A DNA stretch of 64,000 nucleotides, from positions 4,898,001-4,962,000 of the forward strand of contig NZ_JARXYP010000002.1 in assembly GCF_029893805.1 (NCBI RefSeq). The letters run 5' to 3'. Of the stretch, positions 26,331-34,722 are shown in pieces. Every line of letters begins with the position of its first letter. The first letter of the stretch is position 1. Below the pieces are notes generated by a model. It worked only from the letters and a program-made list of their open reading frames with translations. It was not told the DNA's origin and ran no database searches. Made by a program: the position numbers and the translations under genes. This DNA is from Streptomyces sp. SAI-135 (lineage in GTDB: Bacteria; Actinomycetota; Actinomycetes; Streptomycetales; Streptomycetaceae).

Positions 26331-27632
26331 ATGCTGGGCCGGCCGGAGTACCGCAGGGCCCTGGTCTTCTGCGGCCTGATCGGTGTTCCGGTGGCGCTGA
26401 TCGCCTTCTGGTTCCTGGTGGCGGTCCACCAGCTGGAGCAGCTGATCTGGACGGACTGGCCGAGGGACCTCGGCTGGAAACAGGCTCCCTGGTGGTGGGC
26501 GCTGCCCCTGCTCGCGCCGGCCGGTCTCGTGGTCGGCGTGGTGGCCGCGCGCTTCCCGGGCCGGGGCGGACACGTGCCCGCGGGCGGCCTGCACTCGGGC
26601 GGCATCACGAGAAAGGCCCTGCCGGGCGTGGTGATCGCCGCCCTGGTCGGTCTGCCGCTCGGCGCCGTGCTGGGGCCCGAGGCACCGCTCATCGCGATGG
26701 GCGGCGGACTGGCTCTGCTCTTCGCGAGCCTGGCCCGGGCTCCGCAGACCGAGGCGAGCACGGCACTGCTCGGTGCGGCAGGGGCGGCGGCCGCCGTCTC
26801 CGCGCTCTTCGGGAATCCCATCGTGGGCGCGGTGCTGCTGATCGAGGTGGCCGGGGTGGGCGGCCCGCAGCTGTTCGCGGTGATGCTGCCGGCTCTGCTG
26901 GCCAGCGGGGTGGGGGACCTGATCTTCACCGGTTTCGTCCGCTGGACCGGCTTCGAGACGGGGAGCCTGGACATCGGCCTGCCCGCACCGCCACCGCTCG
27001 GCTGGGCGGACGTGCTGTGGGCGCCGGTGCTGGCGCCCGCCCTCGCGTTCTTCGTCCACTGGGCCTTCGTGGGCGGACGCTTCGCGGCGCGCTTCGTGGC
27101 CACCCGGACGGTACGCAACACCACCCTCTGCGCCCTGGCCGCGGCGGTCTGCATCACCCTCTACGCCGTCGCCACGGGCCGCTCGCCCGCCGAGGCGGCC
27201 CTGTCGGGCGAGTCCGCCCTCTCCGAGCTGGCGCGAAACCCGCACGCCTGGCCGGTGGGCGCCCTGATCGCGGTGCTGGCGTTCAAGGGCCTGGCGTACG
27301 CGCTGTGCCTGGGCAGTCTGCGCGGTGGCCCCGTCTTCCCCGCCCTGTTCCTCGGCGGTGCGGCGGGAGCGCTGCTGGCGCCGCTGCCCGGCCTGGGGCT
27401 GGTCCCGGCGATGGCGGTCGGGATGGCGGCCTCGGTGACCGCGGCCCTGAGGCTGCCGGTGAGCAGCGTCGTCCTGGTCGTGCTCCTGCTGGGCAACGTG
27501 GACACCGTCGCGCTGGTGGTGCTGGCGGCGGTGGTGTCCTTCGTGCTCGTCCAGTGGCTGCCGCAGGGCCCGAACGTCCCGGCGTTCGGCGAGGGACCGG
27601 CCGAGCGGACACCCGGTCGGGCGACCCACTGA
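26331..27632 (+). CDS. ClC-type chloride channel/transporter
   Basis: At least 433 residues, ten or more membrane helices. ClC signatures are present in diverged form: GAVLGPEAPLIAMGGGLALL (for GREGP) and RGGPVFPALFLGGAAGALL (the GxFxP motif). It would move chloride or another anion. The first ATG (26331) has no ribosome site and starts close to the first helix. The frame is open upstream and an ATC codon at 26253 follows GGGAGG at ideal spacing, so the true start may lie there. Confidence 0.85.
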   Translation: MLGRPEYRRALVFCGLIGVPVALIAFWFLVAVHQLEQLIWTDWPRDLGWKQAPWWWALPLLAPAGLVVGVVAARFPGRGGHVPAGGLHSGGITRKALPGVVIAALVGLPLGAVLGPEAPLIAMGGGLALLFASLARAPQTEASTALLGAAGAAAAVSALFGNPIVGAVLLIEVAGVGGPQLFAVMLPALLASGVGDLIFTGFVRWTGFETGSLDIGLPAPPPLGWADVLWAPVLAPALAFFVHWAFVGGRFAARFVATRTVRNTTLCALAAAVCITLYAVATGRSPAEAALSGESALSELARNPHAWPVGALIAVLAFKGLAYALCLGSLRGGPVFPALFLGGAAGALLAPLPGLGLVPAMAVGMAASVTAALRLPVSSVVLVVLLLGNVDTVALVVLAAVVSFVLVQWLPQGPNVPAFGEGPAERTPGRATH

Positions 27633-27687
27633 GCCGACCCCGTCCCCTCCCCACCTCCCGTGCTCCCGTACTCGCGTAAGGGCGGGG

Positions 27688-28632
27688 TCATCCCGGTGGC
27701 GGTGCCTGGGGCGGGTCCGGCGGCACGGGGGCGCCCAGAGCCCGGGCGACCGCGGGTTCACGGGCGATGACCGCGCCGGCGGTGATGCAGAGGGTCGCGA
27801 CCACACAGAGCGTGATGAGCCAGGACAGCACGGTGAAGACGGCGCCCAGTGAACCGTACTTCGCCAGGCTGTGGTTGAGGGCCCTGGGGACGTACAGCGA
27901 CGCGGTGGACGTGAGGACGGCCAGGGCCGTTCCGGTCAGCAGGGCTCCCGGCAGCAGGGGCCGCCAGGGCACGCGGGCGACCAGCAGCAGATGCTGCGTC
28001 CACCACCAGATGCCGACCTCCGCGATCAGCAGCAGCGGTACGCCGAGCCACAGGCCGAGGCCGAAGCCGTTGCGCAGGGTCCCCTGCACGGCGAACATGG
28101 CCAGCCAGGTCGCGAGCCAGGCCACCCAGCGCCAGGCGGCCACCCGCGCGCTCGCCTTGGGCAGGCTCCATGCCCGCTGGCACAGCCGCTGCATGGCGCG
28201 GCTGCACGCGGTGGCCGAGACGAGCACCATCAGCCCGCCGACGACGCCCGTGGTCTGCCGCAGCTCGTCGGACGGATCATCGGTGCCCTGGAGGACCTTG
28301 TTCAGTTCGGCGTCCGCGCTTCCGGTCAGTCCGAACGCGTCGTGCAGGGACGCGACGAACTGGTCGCGCAGCCACTGCGGGGCGACGGAGGCCACCACGA
28401 ACAGCAGCGGCACCGCCGTGAGGAAGGTCTGGGCGGCGAGCCGGGTCGCCGAGTCGAACACGTTCACCGTGATCAGATGCGACAGCAGATGGGTGATCAC
28501 CGGAAACCGGTCCTCGGCCCGGGCCCGCAGCCCCATCAGCCGGGACCGTGTCGAGGCGACCCGCCCCCGCAGCGCTGCCCGGCGTGACGGACGGCCCGGG
28601 TGCTGGTCTCCGGTCCCTGTCCCTGACTGCAT
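27688..28632 (-). CDS. YihY/BrkB-family inner membrane protein
   Basis: A 314-residue protein with about six helices. The N-terminus RAEDRFPVITHLLSHLITVN and LAAQTFLTAVPLLFVVASVA, and the later segments LRNGFGLGLWLGVPLLLIAE and YGSLGAVFTVLSWL, fit the YihY/virulence-factor BrkB family. Once called RNase BN, the family is of uncertain function. The start at 28632 is a best guess because no strong ribosome site is visible. It lies between convergent ClC and divergent GAP-family genes. Confidence 0.85.
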   Translation of the reverse strand: MQSGTGTGDQHPGRPSRRAALRGRVASTRSRLMGLRARAEDRFPVITHLLSHLITVNVFDSATRLAAQTFLTAVPLLFVVASVAPQWLRDQFVASLHDAFGLTGSADAELNKVLQGTDDPSDELRQTTGVVGGLMVLVSATACSRAMQRLCQRAWSLPKASARVAAWRWVAWLATWLAMFAVQGTLRNGFGLGLWLGVPLLLIAEVGIWWWTQHLLLVARVPWRPLLPGALLTGTALAVLTSTASLYVPRALNHSLAKYGSLGAVFTVLSWLITLCVVATLCITAGAVIAREPAVARALGAPVPPDPPQAPPPG

Positions 28633-28874
28633 GCTGCCAGGGTGCCGCCACCGCGACCGCGTGGCCCTGGCAGGCGGGTGCCGCAGAGCCGGATGGGTCA
28701 ACAAACCGGCACGAAAAGGTGCGGAGGGGACGGTGGCGGGATGGGGTCGCGCGGCCTCCGGTGCGGGCGGGCCCCGTCGCCGTCCGTTTGTGAGGTGCGG
28801 ATCCGGCGCTGAGACTGGGGCCATGAGCGAGAGTCGCCACACGGCCGGCGGCACGGCGTCGCGCGGGGGCCGCG

Positions 28875-29555
28875 ATGGTGCTTGACCTGGTGCTCATCGG
28901 CCTCGCGATCGCCGTGTTCCCCCTGTCGGTGACGGCGTTCGTCCTGGTGCTGTCGACGCGTGGCGGAGTCTGGAAGGGCCTGGTCTTCATCCTCGCCTGG
29001 CTCGCCTGCTTCGTGGCCGTCCTGGCCGTCGTCCTGCTCACCACCGGAGGCGAACCGCCGGCTCCCCGCTCCCCGCCCTCCACCGCCGCGTCCGCCGCCA
29101 AGCTCGCCATCGGCGTGGGGCTCCTCGGATACGGCTGGCACCGGCACCGGTCCGGGCCCGGGGGTCGCGAGCGGACCGGCTCCCCGGCCGGCCGCCGGCC
29201 CAAGTCCCCCGGCGGACTGATGGGGCGACTCGACCGTATCTCCCTGTGGACCGCGGCGGGGCTGGCCCCGCTGCTCCAGCCGTGGGGGCTGGTGGCGGCC
29301 GGCGCGGCGACGGTGGTCGACGCCGACCTGTCCCACACGTCCTCCTACCTGGCCCTGTTCGCCTACTGTCTCCTCGCCACGAGCAGTCTGCTGACGATGG
29401 AGGTCTACACGACGTTCGCCCCCGACTCGGCCAGAGTGCGTCTGGGCAGGCTGCGCACCTGGATCGAGACCCACCAGGAGCAGGCACTGGTGACCGTGGC
29501 CCTGGTGGCGGGCCTGTTCCTCGTGAGCAGAAGCATCGCCCAGCTGACGTCCTGA
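28875..29555 (+). CDS. GAP-family (SfLAP-like) membrane protein
   Basis: A 226-residue membrane protein with about six helices, starting MVLDLVLIGLAIAVFPLSVT and showing GGVWKGLVFILAWLACF. It fits the GAP family (PF11139) named after the mycobacterial glycopeptidolipid addressing protein. Such proteins resemble LysE/cytochrome-biogenesis type transporters; the substrate here is unknown. Confidence 0.8.
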   Translation: MVLDLVLIGLAIAVFPLSVTAFVLVLSTRGGVWKGLVFILAWLACFVAVLAVVLLTTGGEPPAPRSPPSTAASAAKLAIGVGLLGYGWHRHRSGPGGRERTGSPAGRRPKSPGGLMGRLDRISLWTAAGLAPLLQPWGLVAAGAATVVDADLSHTSSYLALFAYCLLATSSLLTMEVYTTFAPDSARVRLGRLRTWIETHQEQALVTVALVAGLFLVSRSIAQLTS

Positions 29556-29659
29556 GCCGTGCGGTCGGGAGCGGTGTCCTTCCGGTGAGCGGCCGCGCGG
29601 ATACGACGGAGGCGCCGCCGGGGTGTGGTGAGCGGGTTTCCGGCCGGGCCGGCGACAGG

Positions 29660-30226
29660 TCAGCGCACGCCCGAGGCGTCGAGCAGGGTGCTCACCGTGG
29701 GGGTGACGAGCCCCGCGGCTGTGTCGGCCCTGATGCCCGCGCGGGCGCTGATCCCGTCGAAGACCAGGCTGAGCTGACGGGCCAGCAGGTCGGGGTCGCT
29801 CGCGCCGCCCTGCTCGGCCTCGGCGCGGAAGAAGGCGGTCAGGCTCGCCTTGACCTGATGGGCGACTCGGCTCGCGGGGTGGTCCGGGTCCTTGAGCTCG
29901 ATCTGCACGGCGAGATAGCGGCAGCCCTGGAAGTCGGGCGCGTCCGCCTGCGCCTCCACCTGCTGGAAGACGTGCAGGATCCGCTCGCGGGGGGAGCGGT
30001 CGTCCGCCGCGGGCAGGAGTGTCGCCGCGTAGGACGCGGCCTGCTCCTCCAGGCTCGCGGCCAGCAGTTCGTCCTTGCTCTCGAACAACTGGTACATCGA
30101 GCGCTTCGACACCCCCGCCGCCTTGCACAGCGCGTCGACGCCGATGTTGACGCCGTCCCGGTACGTGAGCGTGGCCACGGCCTCCAGCAGCCGCTCTCGG
30201 GAGTTGGACTTCGCCTCGGTGGTCAT
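29660..30226 (-). CDS. TetR-family transcriptional regulator
   Basis: A 188-residue repressor. The helix-turn-helix is VNIGVDALCKAAGVSKRSMY followed by QLFESKDELLAASLE, residues about 26-60. The C-terminal domain carries GCRYLAVQIELKDPDHPASR. It ends AGLVTPTVSTLLDASGVR. A palindrome of the type AAAACTGATCGGTTTT lies 31 bp upstream of its start, and two copies of the same motif precede the SDR gene 350 bp away, so it probably controls itself and the SDR-hydrolase pair. Confidence 0.93.
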   Translation of the reverse strand: MTTEAKSNSRERLLEAVATLTYRDGVNIGVDALCKAAGVSKRSMYQLFESKDELLAASLEEQAASYAATLLPAADDRSPRERILHVFQQVEAQADAPDFQGCRYLAVQIELKDPDHPASRVAHQVKASLTAFFRAEAEQGGASDPDLLARQLSLVFDGISARAGIRADTAAGLVTPTVSTLLDASGVR

Positions 30227-30256
30227 ACGAGGAGGTTAACTCGATTCCACCCCGTT

Positions 30257-30274
30257 GAAAACTGATCGGTTTTC
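30257..30274. promoter_or_regulatory. Palindromic operator O1 for the TetR gene
   Basis: GAAAACTGATCGGTTTTC is palindromic except for one base pair and lies 31 bp upstream of the TetR start. It shares the GATCGGTTT core with the two operators before the SDR gene, which points to autoregulation. Confidence 0.7.
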
Positions 30275-30287
30275 GCGTGGGCCGTCG

Positions 30288-30473
30288 CTACGCGCCGGGC
30301 ACCTCAACAGCCCCGCCCGCGAGCTCGTCCTCCACCACGCGCGCGTCCGGGCGCAGGGCGGTGAGACGGGGGCGCAGGACGCCGAGGGCCGCGTCGTCGT
30401 TGGCGGCGAGCGCGCGCATCAGCTCTTCGCGGGTCCGGTGGCGGACCACGTCGCCGAACCGCTCCCGCAGCAC
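30288..30473 (-). CDS. Doubtful small ORF between operators
   Basis: A 61-codon frame, beginning GTG and reading LRERFGDVVRHRTREELMRA, with coding-like composition but no recognised family. No ribosome site is obvious. It fills the space between the TetR operator and the SDR promoter and may be a gene remnant. Apart from this frame and the three operators, nothing else is seen in the 352 bases from 30227 to 30578. Confidence 0.25.
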   Translation of the reverse strand: MLRERFGDVVRHRTREELMRALAANDDAALGVLRPRLTALRPDARVVEDELAGGAVEVPGA

Positions 30474-30517
30474 CGACCCTCACTTTTCCTCTTAGCCAGC
30501 CGACCGGCCTTGCGTAC

Positions 30518-30559
30518 GGAAACCGATCGGTTTACCGTGGTGGAAACCGATCGGTTTTC
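30518..30559 (+). promoter_or_regulatory. Twin palindromic operators O2 and O3 before the SDR gene
   Basis: Two copies of the perfect palindrome AAACCGATCGGTTT lie at 30520-30533 and 30544-30557, centres 24 bp apart, on a similar face of the helix. They match the operator next to the TetR gene. TTGCGT at 30510-30515 may be a -35 element, so repressor at O2 would cover the promoter. Confidence 0.75.
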
Positions 30560-30578
30560 AATCCCTGTGGAGAGAGTC

Positions 30579-31280
30579 ATGACTGCTTTGAAGGGCGCAC
30601 ACGTCTTCGTCACCGGAGGCAGCCGGGGCATCGGCAAGGCGCTGGTGGAGGAGCTGTACGCACGCGGCGCCGGCAAGGTCTACGCCACCGCCCGTGACCC
30701 GCGCACCGTGACACACCCCGACGCGGTCCCGGTCGCGCTGGAGGTCACCGACCCCGCCTCCGTGGCGGCGGCCGCCGCACAGGCACCCGATGTGACCGTG
30801 CTGATCAACAACGCCGGTGCCTCGGTCGGCGCGTCCTTCCTCGACTCACCCGTCGACGACGTCCGCCGCGAGTTCGAGACCAACTTCTACGGTCCGCTCC
30901 TGGTCACCCGCGCCTTCGCGCCCCTCATCGAGGCCAACGGCGGCGGTCACCTCCTCAACGTGCACTCCGTGCTCTCCTGGATCGCCCTCGCCGGCTCCTA
31001 CAGCGCCTCCAAGGCCGCCCTGTGGTCACAGACCAACTCCCTGCGCCTGGAACTCCAGCCGCGCGGCATCACCGTGACCGGACTGCACGTCGGTTACGTC
31101 GACACCGACCTGACCACAGGCGTCGACGCACCCAAGTCCGACCCCCGCCACGTGGCCGCCCTCGCCCTCGACGGCATCGAGACCGGCGCCCACGAAGTAC
31201 TCGCCGACGACATCTCCCGCCAGGTCAAGGCAGGCCTCGCCGGCGACCTGGCCGGGCTGTACCCCCAGCTGACGAACTGA
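30579..31280 (+). CDS. Short-chain dehydrogenase/reductase
   Basis: A 233-residue classical SDR. Cofactor motif VTGGSRGIGKALVEEL, structural LINNAG, catalytic Ser in LNVHSVLSW and YxxxK in SYSASKAAL. The final part GYVDTDLTTGVDAPKSDPRH is typical. GGAGAGAG precedes ATG 30579. It is likely de-repressed when the nearby TetR protein binds its ligand, and is followed after 23 bases by a hydrolase gene. Substrate unknown. Confidence 0.95.
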   Translation: MTALKGAHVFVTGGSRGIGKALVEELYARGAGKVYATARDPRTVTHPDAVPVALEVTDPASVAAAAAQAPDVTVLINNAGASVGASFLDSPVDDVRREFETNFYGPLLVTRAFAPLIEANGGGHLLNVHSVLSWIALAGSYSASKAALWSQTNSLRLELQPRGITVTGLHVGYVDTDLTTGVDAPKSDPRHVAALALDGIETGAHEVLADDISRQVKAGLAGDLAGLYPQLTN

Positions 31281-31303
31281 TCCCCACCCAGGAGTCCGGC
31301 GAG

Positions 31304-32182
31304 ATGCCCAGCGACGAACCACGTCCCACGATCCACATCCCGGCAACCACCAGCCACACCATCGCCCCGCGCACGAGAGCCGACGCCCGCGAGGGGACCC
31401 TGCGCTACCTCAAGGCGGGCACCGGCGCCCCCTTGGTCCTGCTGCACACCGTGCGCACCCAGGCCGAGCACTTCCACCGGCTCGTCCCGCTGATCGCGGA
31501 CCACTACACCGTCCACGCCCTGGACCTGCCGGGCATGGGCCACTCCGAGATCGTGCCCGGTGCCTCGTACGACGAACAGGCCCTGCGCGCGGGTGTCGAA
31601 CGGCTCCTGACCGAACTCGACCTCCACGACGTCACCCTGGTCGGGGAGTCCATGGGCGCGGTACTCGCCCTGACCACCGCCGCCGACCTCCCGGAACGCG
31701 TCCGGCGCGTGGTGGCGGTCAACACCTACGACTTCCGCGGCGGAATCGCCCGCTCCAGCCTCCTCGCCCGCCTCGTGGTCGGCGGAGTCCTCCTGCCCGG
31801 AGTGGGCCCGGCGATCGCCCGGGTGGAGCCCAGGTCCGCCCTCCGCACGATCCTGCAAGGCGGACTCGGCGACAAGAGCGCGCTGCGCGAGGACTACGTC
31901 GACGAACTCCTCCGGGTGGGCGCACGCCCCGGCTACCCCACCGTCGCCCGCGCCGTCTACCAGGCCCTGCCCAGCCTCATCGCGGCCCGCTCCCGCTACC
32001 CCGAGGTCAAGGCCCCCGTCCACCTCGTCTACGGCGAGAAGGACTGGTCCCGCCCCTCCGACCGGGAAGCCAACAGGAAACTGCTCCCGGCCGCCGACTT
32101 CACCCAGGTCCCCGAGGCCGGCCACTTCATCGCCCTGGAACGCCCGGACGTCCTGGCCGACCTGCTGCACAGGGCGGCATGA
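31304..32182 (+). CDS. Alpha/beta-hydrolase
   Basis: A 292-residue alpha/beta-hydrolase. Core elements: GAPLVLLHTVRTQAEHFHRL, DLPGMGHSE, the nucleophile elbow LVGESMGAVLAL, acid candidate in VYGEKDWSRPSD and His in PEAGHFIALERPD. The oxyanion HG motif is altered to HT. It follows the SDR gene closely and should share its TetR-regulated promoter. Confidence 0.93.
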   Translation: MPSDEPRPTIHIPATTSHTIAPRTRADAREGTLRYLKAGTGAPLVLLHTVRTQAEHFHRLVPLIADHYTVHALDLPGMGHSEIVPGASYDEQALRAGVERLLTELDLHDVTLVGESMGAVLALTTAADLPERVRRVVAVNTYDFRGGIARSSLLARLVVGGVLLPGVGPAIARVEPRSALRTILQGGLGDKSALREDYVDELLRVGARPGYPTVARAVYQALPSLIAARSRYPEVKAPVHLVYGEKDWSRPSDREANRKLLPAADFTQVPEAGHFIALERPDVLADLLHRAA

Positions 32183-32229
32183 CGGTCAGGCAGCACCGGA
32201 CTCGTACGGTCCGCACGAAAGGGGGTCGA

Positions 32230-32886
32230 TCAGTCGGGGCCGCTCCAGTCGAAGGAGAAGTGCTTGCTCGACTTGCCGGAGCGGTCCCAGGTGAAGCCGA
32301 ACGCGTCCGCGCGGTCGACGGTGGCCCGGCCCCACGTGGCGACCTGGCCCGGCCCGACCTCGGCACCCGGGGCGTTGTGCACCTGCACCCGCCCGCCGTC
32401 GGGAGTCGTGGGTCCGGTGAGCGCCTCGGCGACCGCGGTGACCCGGCCGGGGACCTCGGCCCGCCAGCCGCCGAGGTCCTCGTCGATCTCCACATGGATC
32501 GGCACGACGTCCATCCCGCGCATCTCGGGGTGGAACATCGCCCCGAACTGCGCCGGCCAGCCGCCCGCCTCACCGCCGAAAATGGCACCGAGCGCACCCC
32601 GCTGCTGTTCGTCGGCGCGTTCGTCGAGGAAGACGGCGGCGTACGGGTCGCTGTGCTCGCCGGCCCAGACGTTGCCGGTGAAGGAGGCGACCATCAGGAC
32701 GTTGAGGCCGTCGAGGCGGACGTCGCCGTAGCTGCCCTCCCGGATGTGCCAGGCCAGGACGCCCTCGCAGTCGCCGTAGGTCGGGGGCTGGGCGAACGTG
32801 CACGGGCAGGGGATGGCGCACTTGCACACATCGAACCAGTCGCCGGTCAGATGCCAGCGCGTCGCAGTGGTCGTCTGTTCCGTCAT
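32230..32886 (-). CDS. DUF1326-family protein
   Basis: A 218-residue protein with a cysteine-rich N-terminus, WFDVCKCAIPCPCTFAQPPT, typical of DUF1326, followed by GDCEGVLAWHI and beta-rich segments. The CxCxxxCxC cluster suggests metal binding. AGGAGGGAA precedes ATG 32886. It follows the DUF2182 gene, a common pairing, and lies in a run of metal-linked genes. Confidence 0.88.
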   Translation of the reverse strand: MTEQTTTATRWHLTGDWFDVCKCAIPCPCTFAQPPTYGDCEGVLAWHIREGSYGDVRLDGLNVLMVASFTGNVWAGEHSDPYAAVFLDERADEQQRGALGAIFGGEAGGWPAQFGAMFHPEMRGMDVVPIHVEIDEDLGGWRAEVPGRVTAVAEALTGPTTPDGGRVQVHNAPGAEVGPGQVATWGRATVDRADAFGFTWDRSGKSSKHFSFDWSGPD

Positions 32887-33054
32887 CTCGCTTCCCTCCT
32901 GCCGAGCCCCCAGGGGCCCACTCGGAGTGGCGAGACCGCACGTGCCGAGCCCGGTCCCGGGATCGGGGACGGTCTCCCTTCCAGCTTGCACCTCCCGTCC
33001 CCGGGGGAGAACCCGGTCACGGGCAAAGGATCAGCACCTGGCCGTGCGCCGGGG

Positions 33055-33891
33055 TCACATGTCGTCCATCGACGGCAGGGAGTCCCGCAGCCCGGGCAGC
33101 AGCCAGTCCTGGAAGGGCGCGAGCACGGCCAGGACGAGGAACGCGACGCCCACGGCACGCGCGAGCACCGGGCCCCGGGACCACAGCTTCTCCACGAAGA
33201 TCACCACGGCCAGCCCGGCCATCGCCGCCACGTTCATCACGCCCAGGGGGACGAGGACGACCATCAGTCCGGCGCAGCAGCCGACGCAGTACGCGCCGTG
33301 GTGGAGGCCCACCCGCAGGTCGCGGGCCGGCCCCCGGAAGCCGGAGTAGTGCACCAGGTGGCCCAGGGGATCCCGGCAGTGCCGTAGGCAGACCGTCTTC
33401 AGCGGGCCCAGCTGGTAGAGGCCGGCGAGCAGGAAGGCGACCGAGCCGATCCAGCGCCCGGCCGTCGGGCGGTCGTCCACGAGACCGCCTGTGAAGGCCA
33501 GCGCCGCGTAGGCGAGCAGCCCGAACGCCGTCCACACCAGCAGGTATCCGGCGACGAACTCGGCGGTGCGGGCGGTCCGGGCCCAGCCGGACGACTGCCG
33601 GCCGATACCCCGGACCCAGGTGATCGCCACCGGTGCCATGGACGGCAGCATCATGGCCGCCATCATCGTCACCCAGAGCAGCAGGAACAGCGGCAGCGCC
33701 ATCCCCATCGTGCCGGGTTCGACCCCCATGTCCCGGGCCTGGCCGATCGTCAGCACCCAGGCGGGGACGGCGATCACGACCACGAGGAACCAGGCGGCCG
33801 CGAGATCCCTCGTGGACAGCAAGGTCCCACCCGTCCCGGTCGGGGCGACCGACCGGCCGAGTGCGGAAACGGAACTCCGGCTGTGACGCAT
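33055..33891 (-). CDS. DUF2182-family metal-binding membrane protein
   Basis: A 278-residue protein with about seven helices. It contains LLLWVTMMAAMMLPSMAPVA (Met-rich), CLRHCRDPLGH and GLHHGAYCVGCCAGLM, the Cys/His signature of DUF2182 predicted metal-binding membrane proteins. AGGAGAAC before ATG 33891 decides the start; the frame is open upstream. It is paired with the DUF1326 gene downstream. The metal is unknown. Confidence 0.88.
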   Translation of the reverse strand: MRHSRSSVSALGRSVAPTGTGGTLLSTRDLAAAWFLVVVIAVPAWVLTIGQARDMGVEPGTMGMALPLFLLLWVTMMAAMMLPSMAPVAITWVRGIGRQSSGWARTARTAEFVAGYLLVWTAFGLLAYAALAFTGGLVDDRPTAGRWIGSVAFLLAGLYQLGPLKTVCLRHCRDPLGHLVHYSGFRGPARDLRVGLHHGAYCVGCCAGLMVVLVPLGVMNVAAMAGLAVVIFVEKLWSRGPVLARAVGVAFLVLAVLAPFQDWLLPGLRDSLPSMDDM

Positions 33892-33986
33892 CGGCGTGTT
33901 CTCCTGCGGCCCCTTCCAGAAGAGCACCTCCGCGCCCCGCCCGCGACCGGACCCGGGCAGCGCAGGCGCCGGCCCGGCGACCGAGT

Positions 33987-34046
33987 CCAGGACGACGGTC
34001 ACTGAGCCGCTCCAGGACGACGGTCACTGAGCCGCTCCAGGACGAC
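33987..34046. repeat. 25-bp tandem duplication
   Basis: A 25-bp unit beginning CCAGGACGACGG is repeated directly at 33987-34011 and 34012-34036, and a partial third copy runs to 34046. As 25 is not a multiple of three, each copy shifts the reading frame of the small minus-strand ORF that crosses it. It looks like a recent slippage event. Confidence 0.9.
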
Positions 34047-34168
34047 GCGTACCTCCGCATCACGAGGCCGAGGTCCTCCGCCACGGCATCCACCTCACGG
34101 CCAGGGCGCACGTAAGCACCGTGGCCTGCAGTCGGCTCGATGACGTCGGCCCAGACCGGATCGCCCAC
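33987..34168 (-). pseudogene. Small coding-like ORF disrupted by the 25-bp repeat
   Basis: From GTG 34168, preceded by AGAGGGAA, the minus strand reads VGDPVWADVIEPTAGHGAYV with normal Streptomyces codon use for about 50 codons, then enters the tandem repeat in shifting frames. Removing one 25-bp copy would join this frame to the open frame upstream of the DUF2182 start. The family is not recognised; it may be a remnant. Confidence 0.35.
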
Positions 34169-34204
34169 GGGTTTCCCTCTACGCCAAGGTGTTCCGCAAC
34201 GACA

Positions 34205-34615
34205 TCATCGAGGAGACGGGGACCCGTCGAGGGAGAGGGGCTTCCAGGTCCTGCCGGAATCGGTGGACCGGATCAGTCCGCGGTTGCCGTGGCCGCCGCT
34301 GCCCTCGGCCGGGTGGCCGCTGCCGAGGAAGGTCTTCGGGCGGATGACGGTGAAGCCCATGTAGTCGGCTCTGTCACCCACCCTTCGTGCGGTGCCGTCG
34401 TCGGCCACGGCGATGACGCCTTCGTGAGTGGCGACGTACAGGCGTCCGTCGGCCGGGTCGGCACCCAGGCCGTGGACGTGGCTGACGGCTCGGCCGCCGG
34501 AGCTGTCCGCCGAGCCCGTGCCGGACTGCGAGTCGGCTGCGGAGGAGCATGCGGCCAGTACGGCGGCGAGAAGGGCCACCGGTGCGACGGTGGCCGCGCG
34601 GGAACGGATCTTCAT
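34205..34615 (-). pseudogene. Truncated F510_1955-type lipoprotein
   Basis: A 136-codon frame: signal peptide with lipobox (VALLAAVLAACSS), then VSHVHGLGADPADGRLYVAT and GLIRSTDSGRTWKPLSLDG, the start of the sialidase/beta-propeller-like F510_1955 glycosylhydrolase family. I recall family members near 300 residues; here the sequence stops soon after SLDG in unrelated residues (SPSPR). It is therefore taken as a 3'-truncated gene. It follows the DUF305 gene on the same strand, the usual neighbour. Confidence 0.7.
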
Positions 34616-34722
34616 ACCGAGGTCTTTCGGAGGGCGCGAGGAGGACGGGAGGAGAACGGGCGAGCGGGCGAGCGGGCGACGGGATGTGAGGACACACCCC
34701 GTCGCCGGTGGAACCGGACGGG

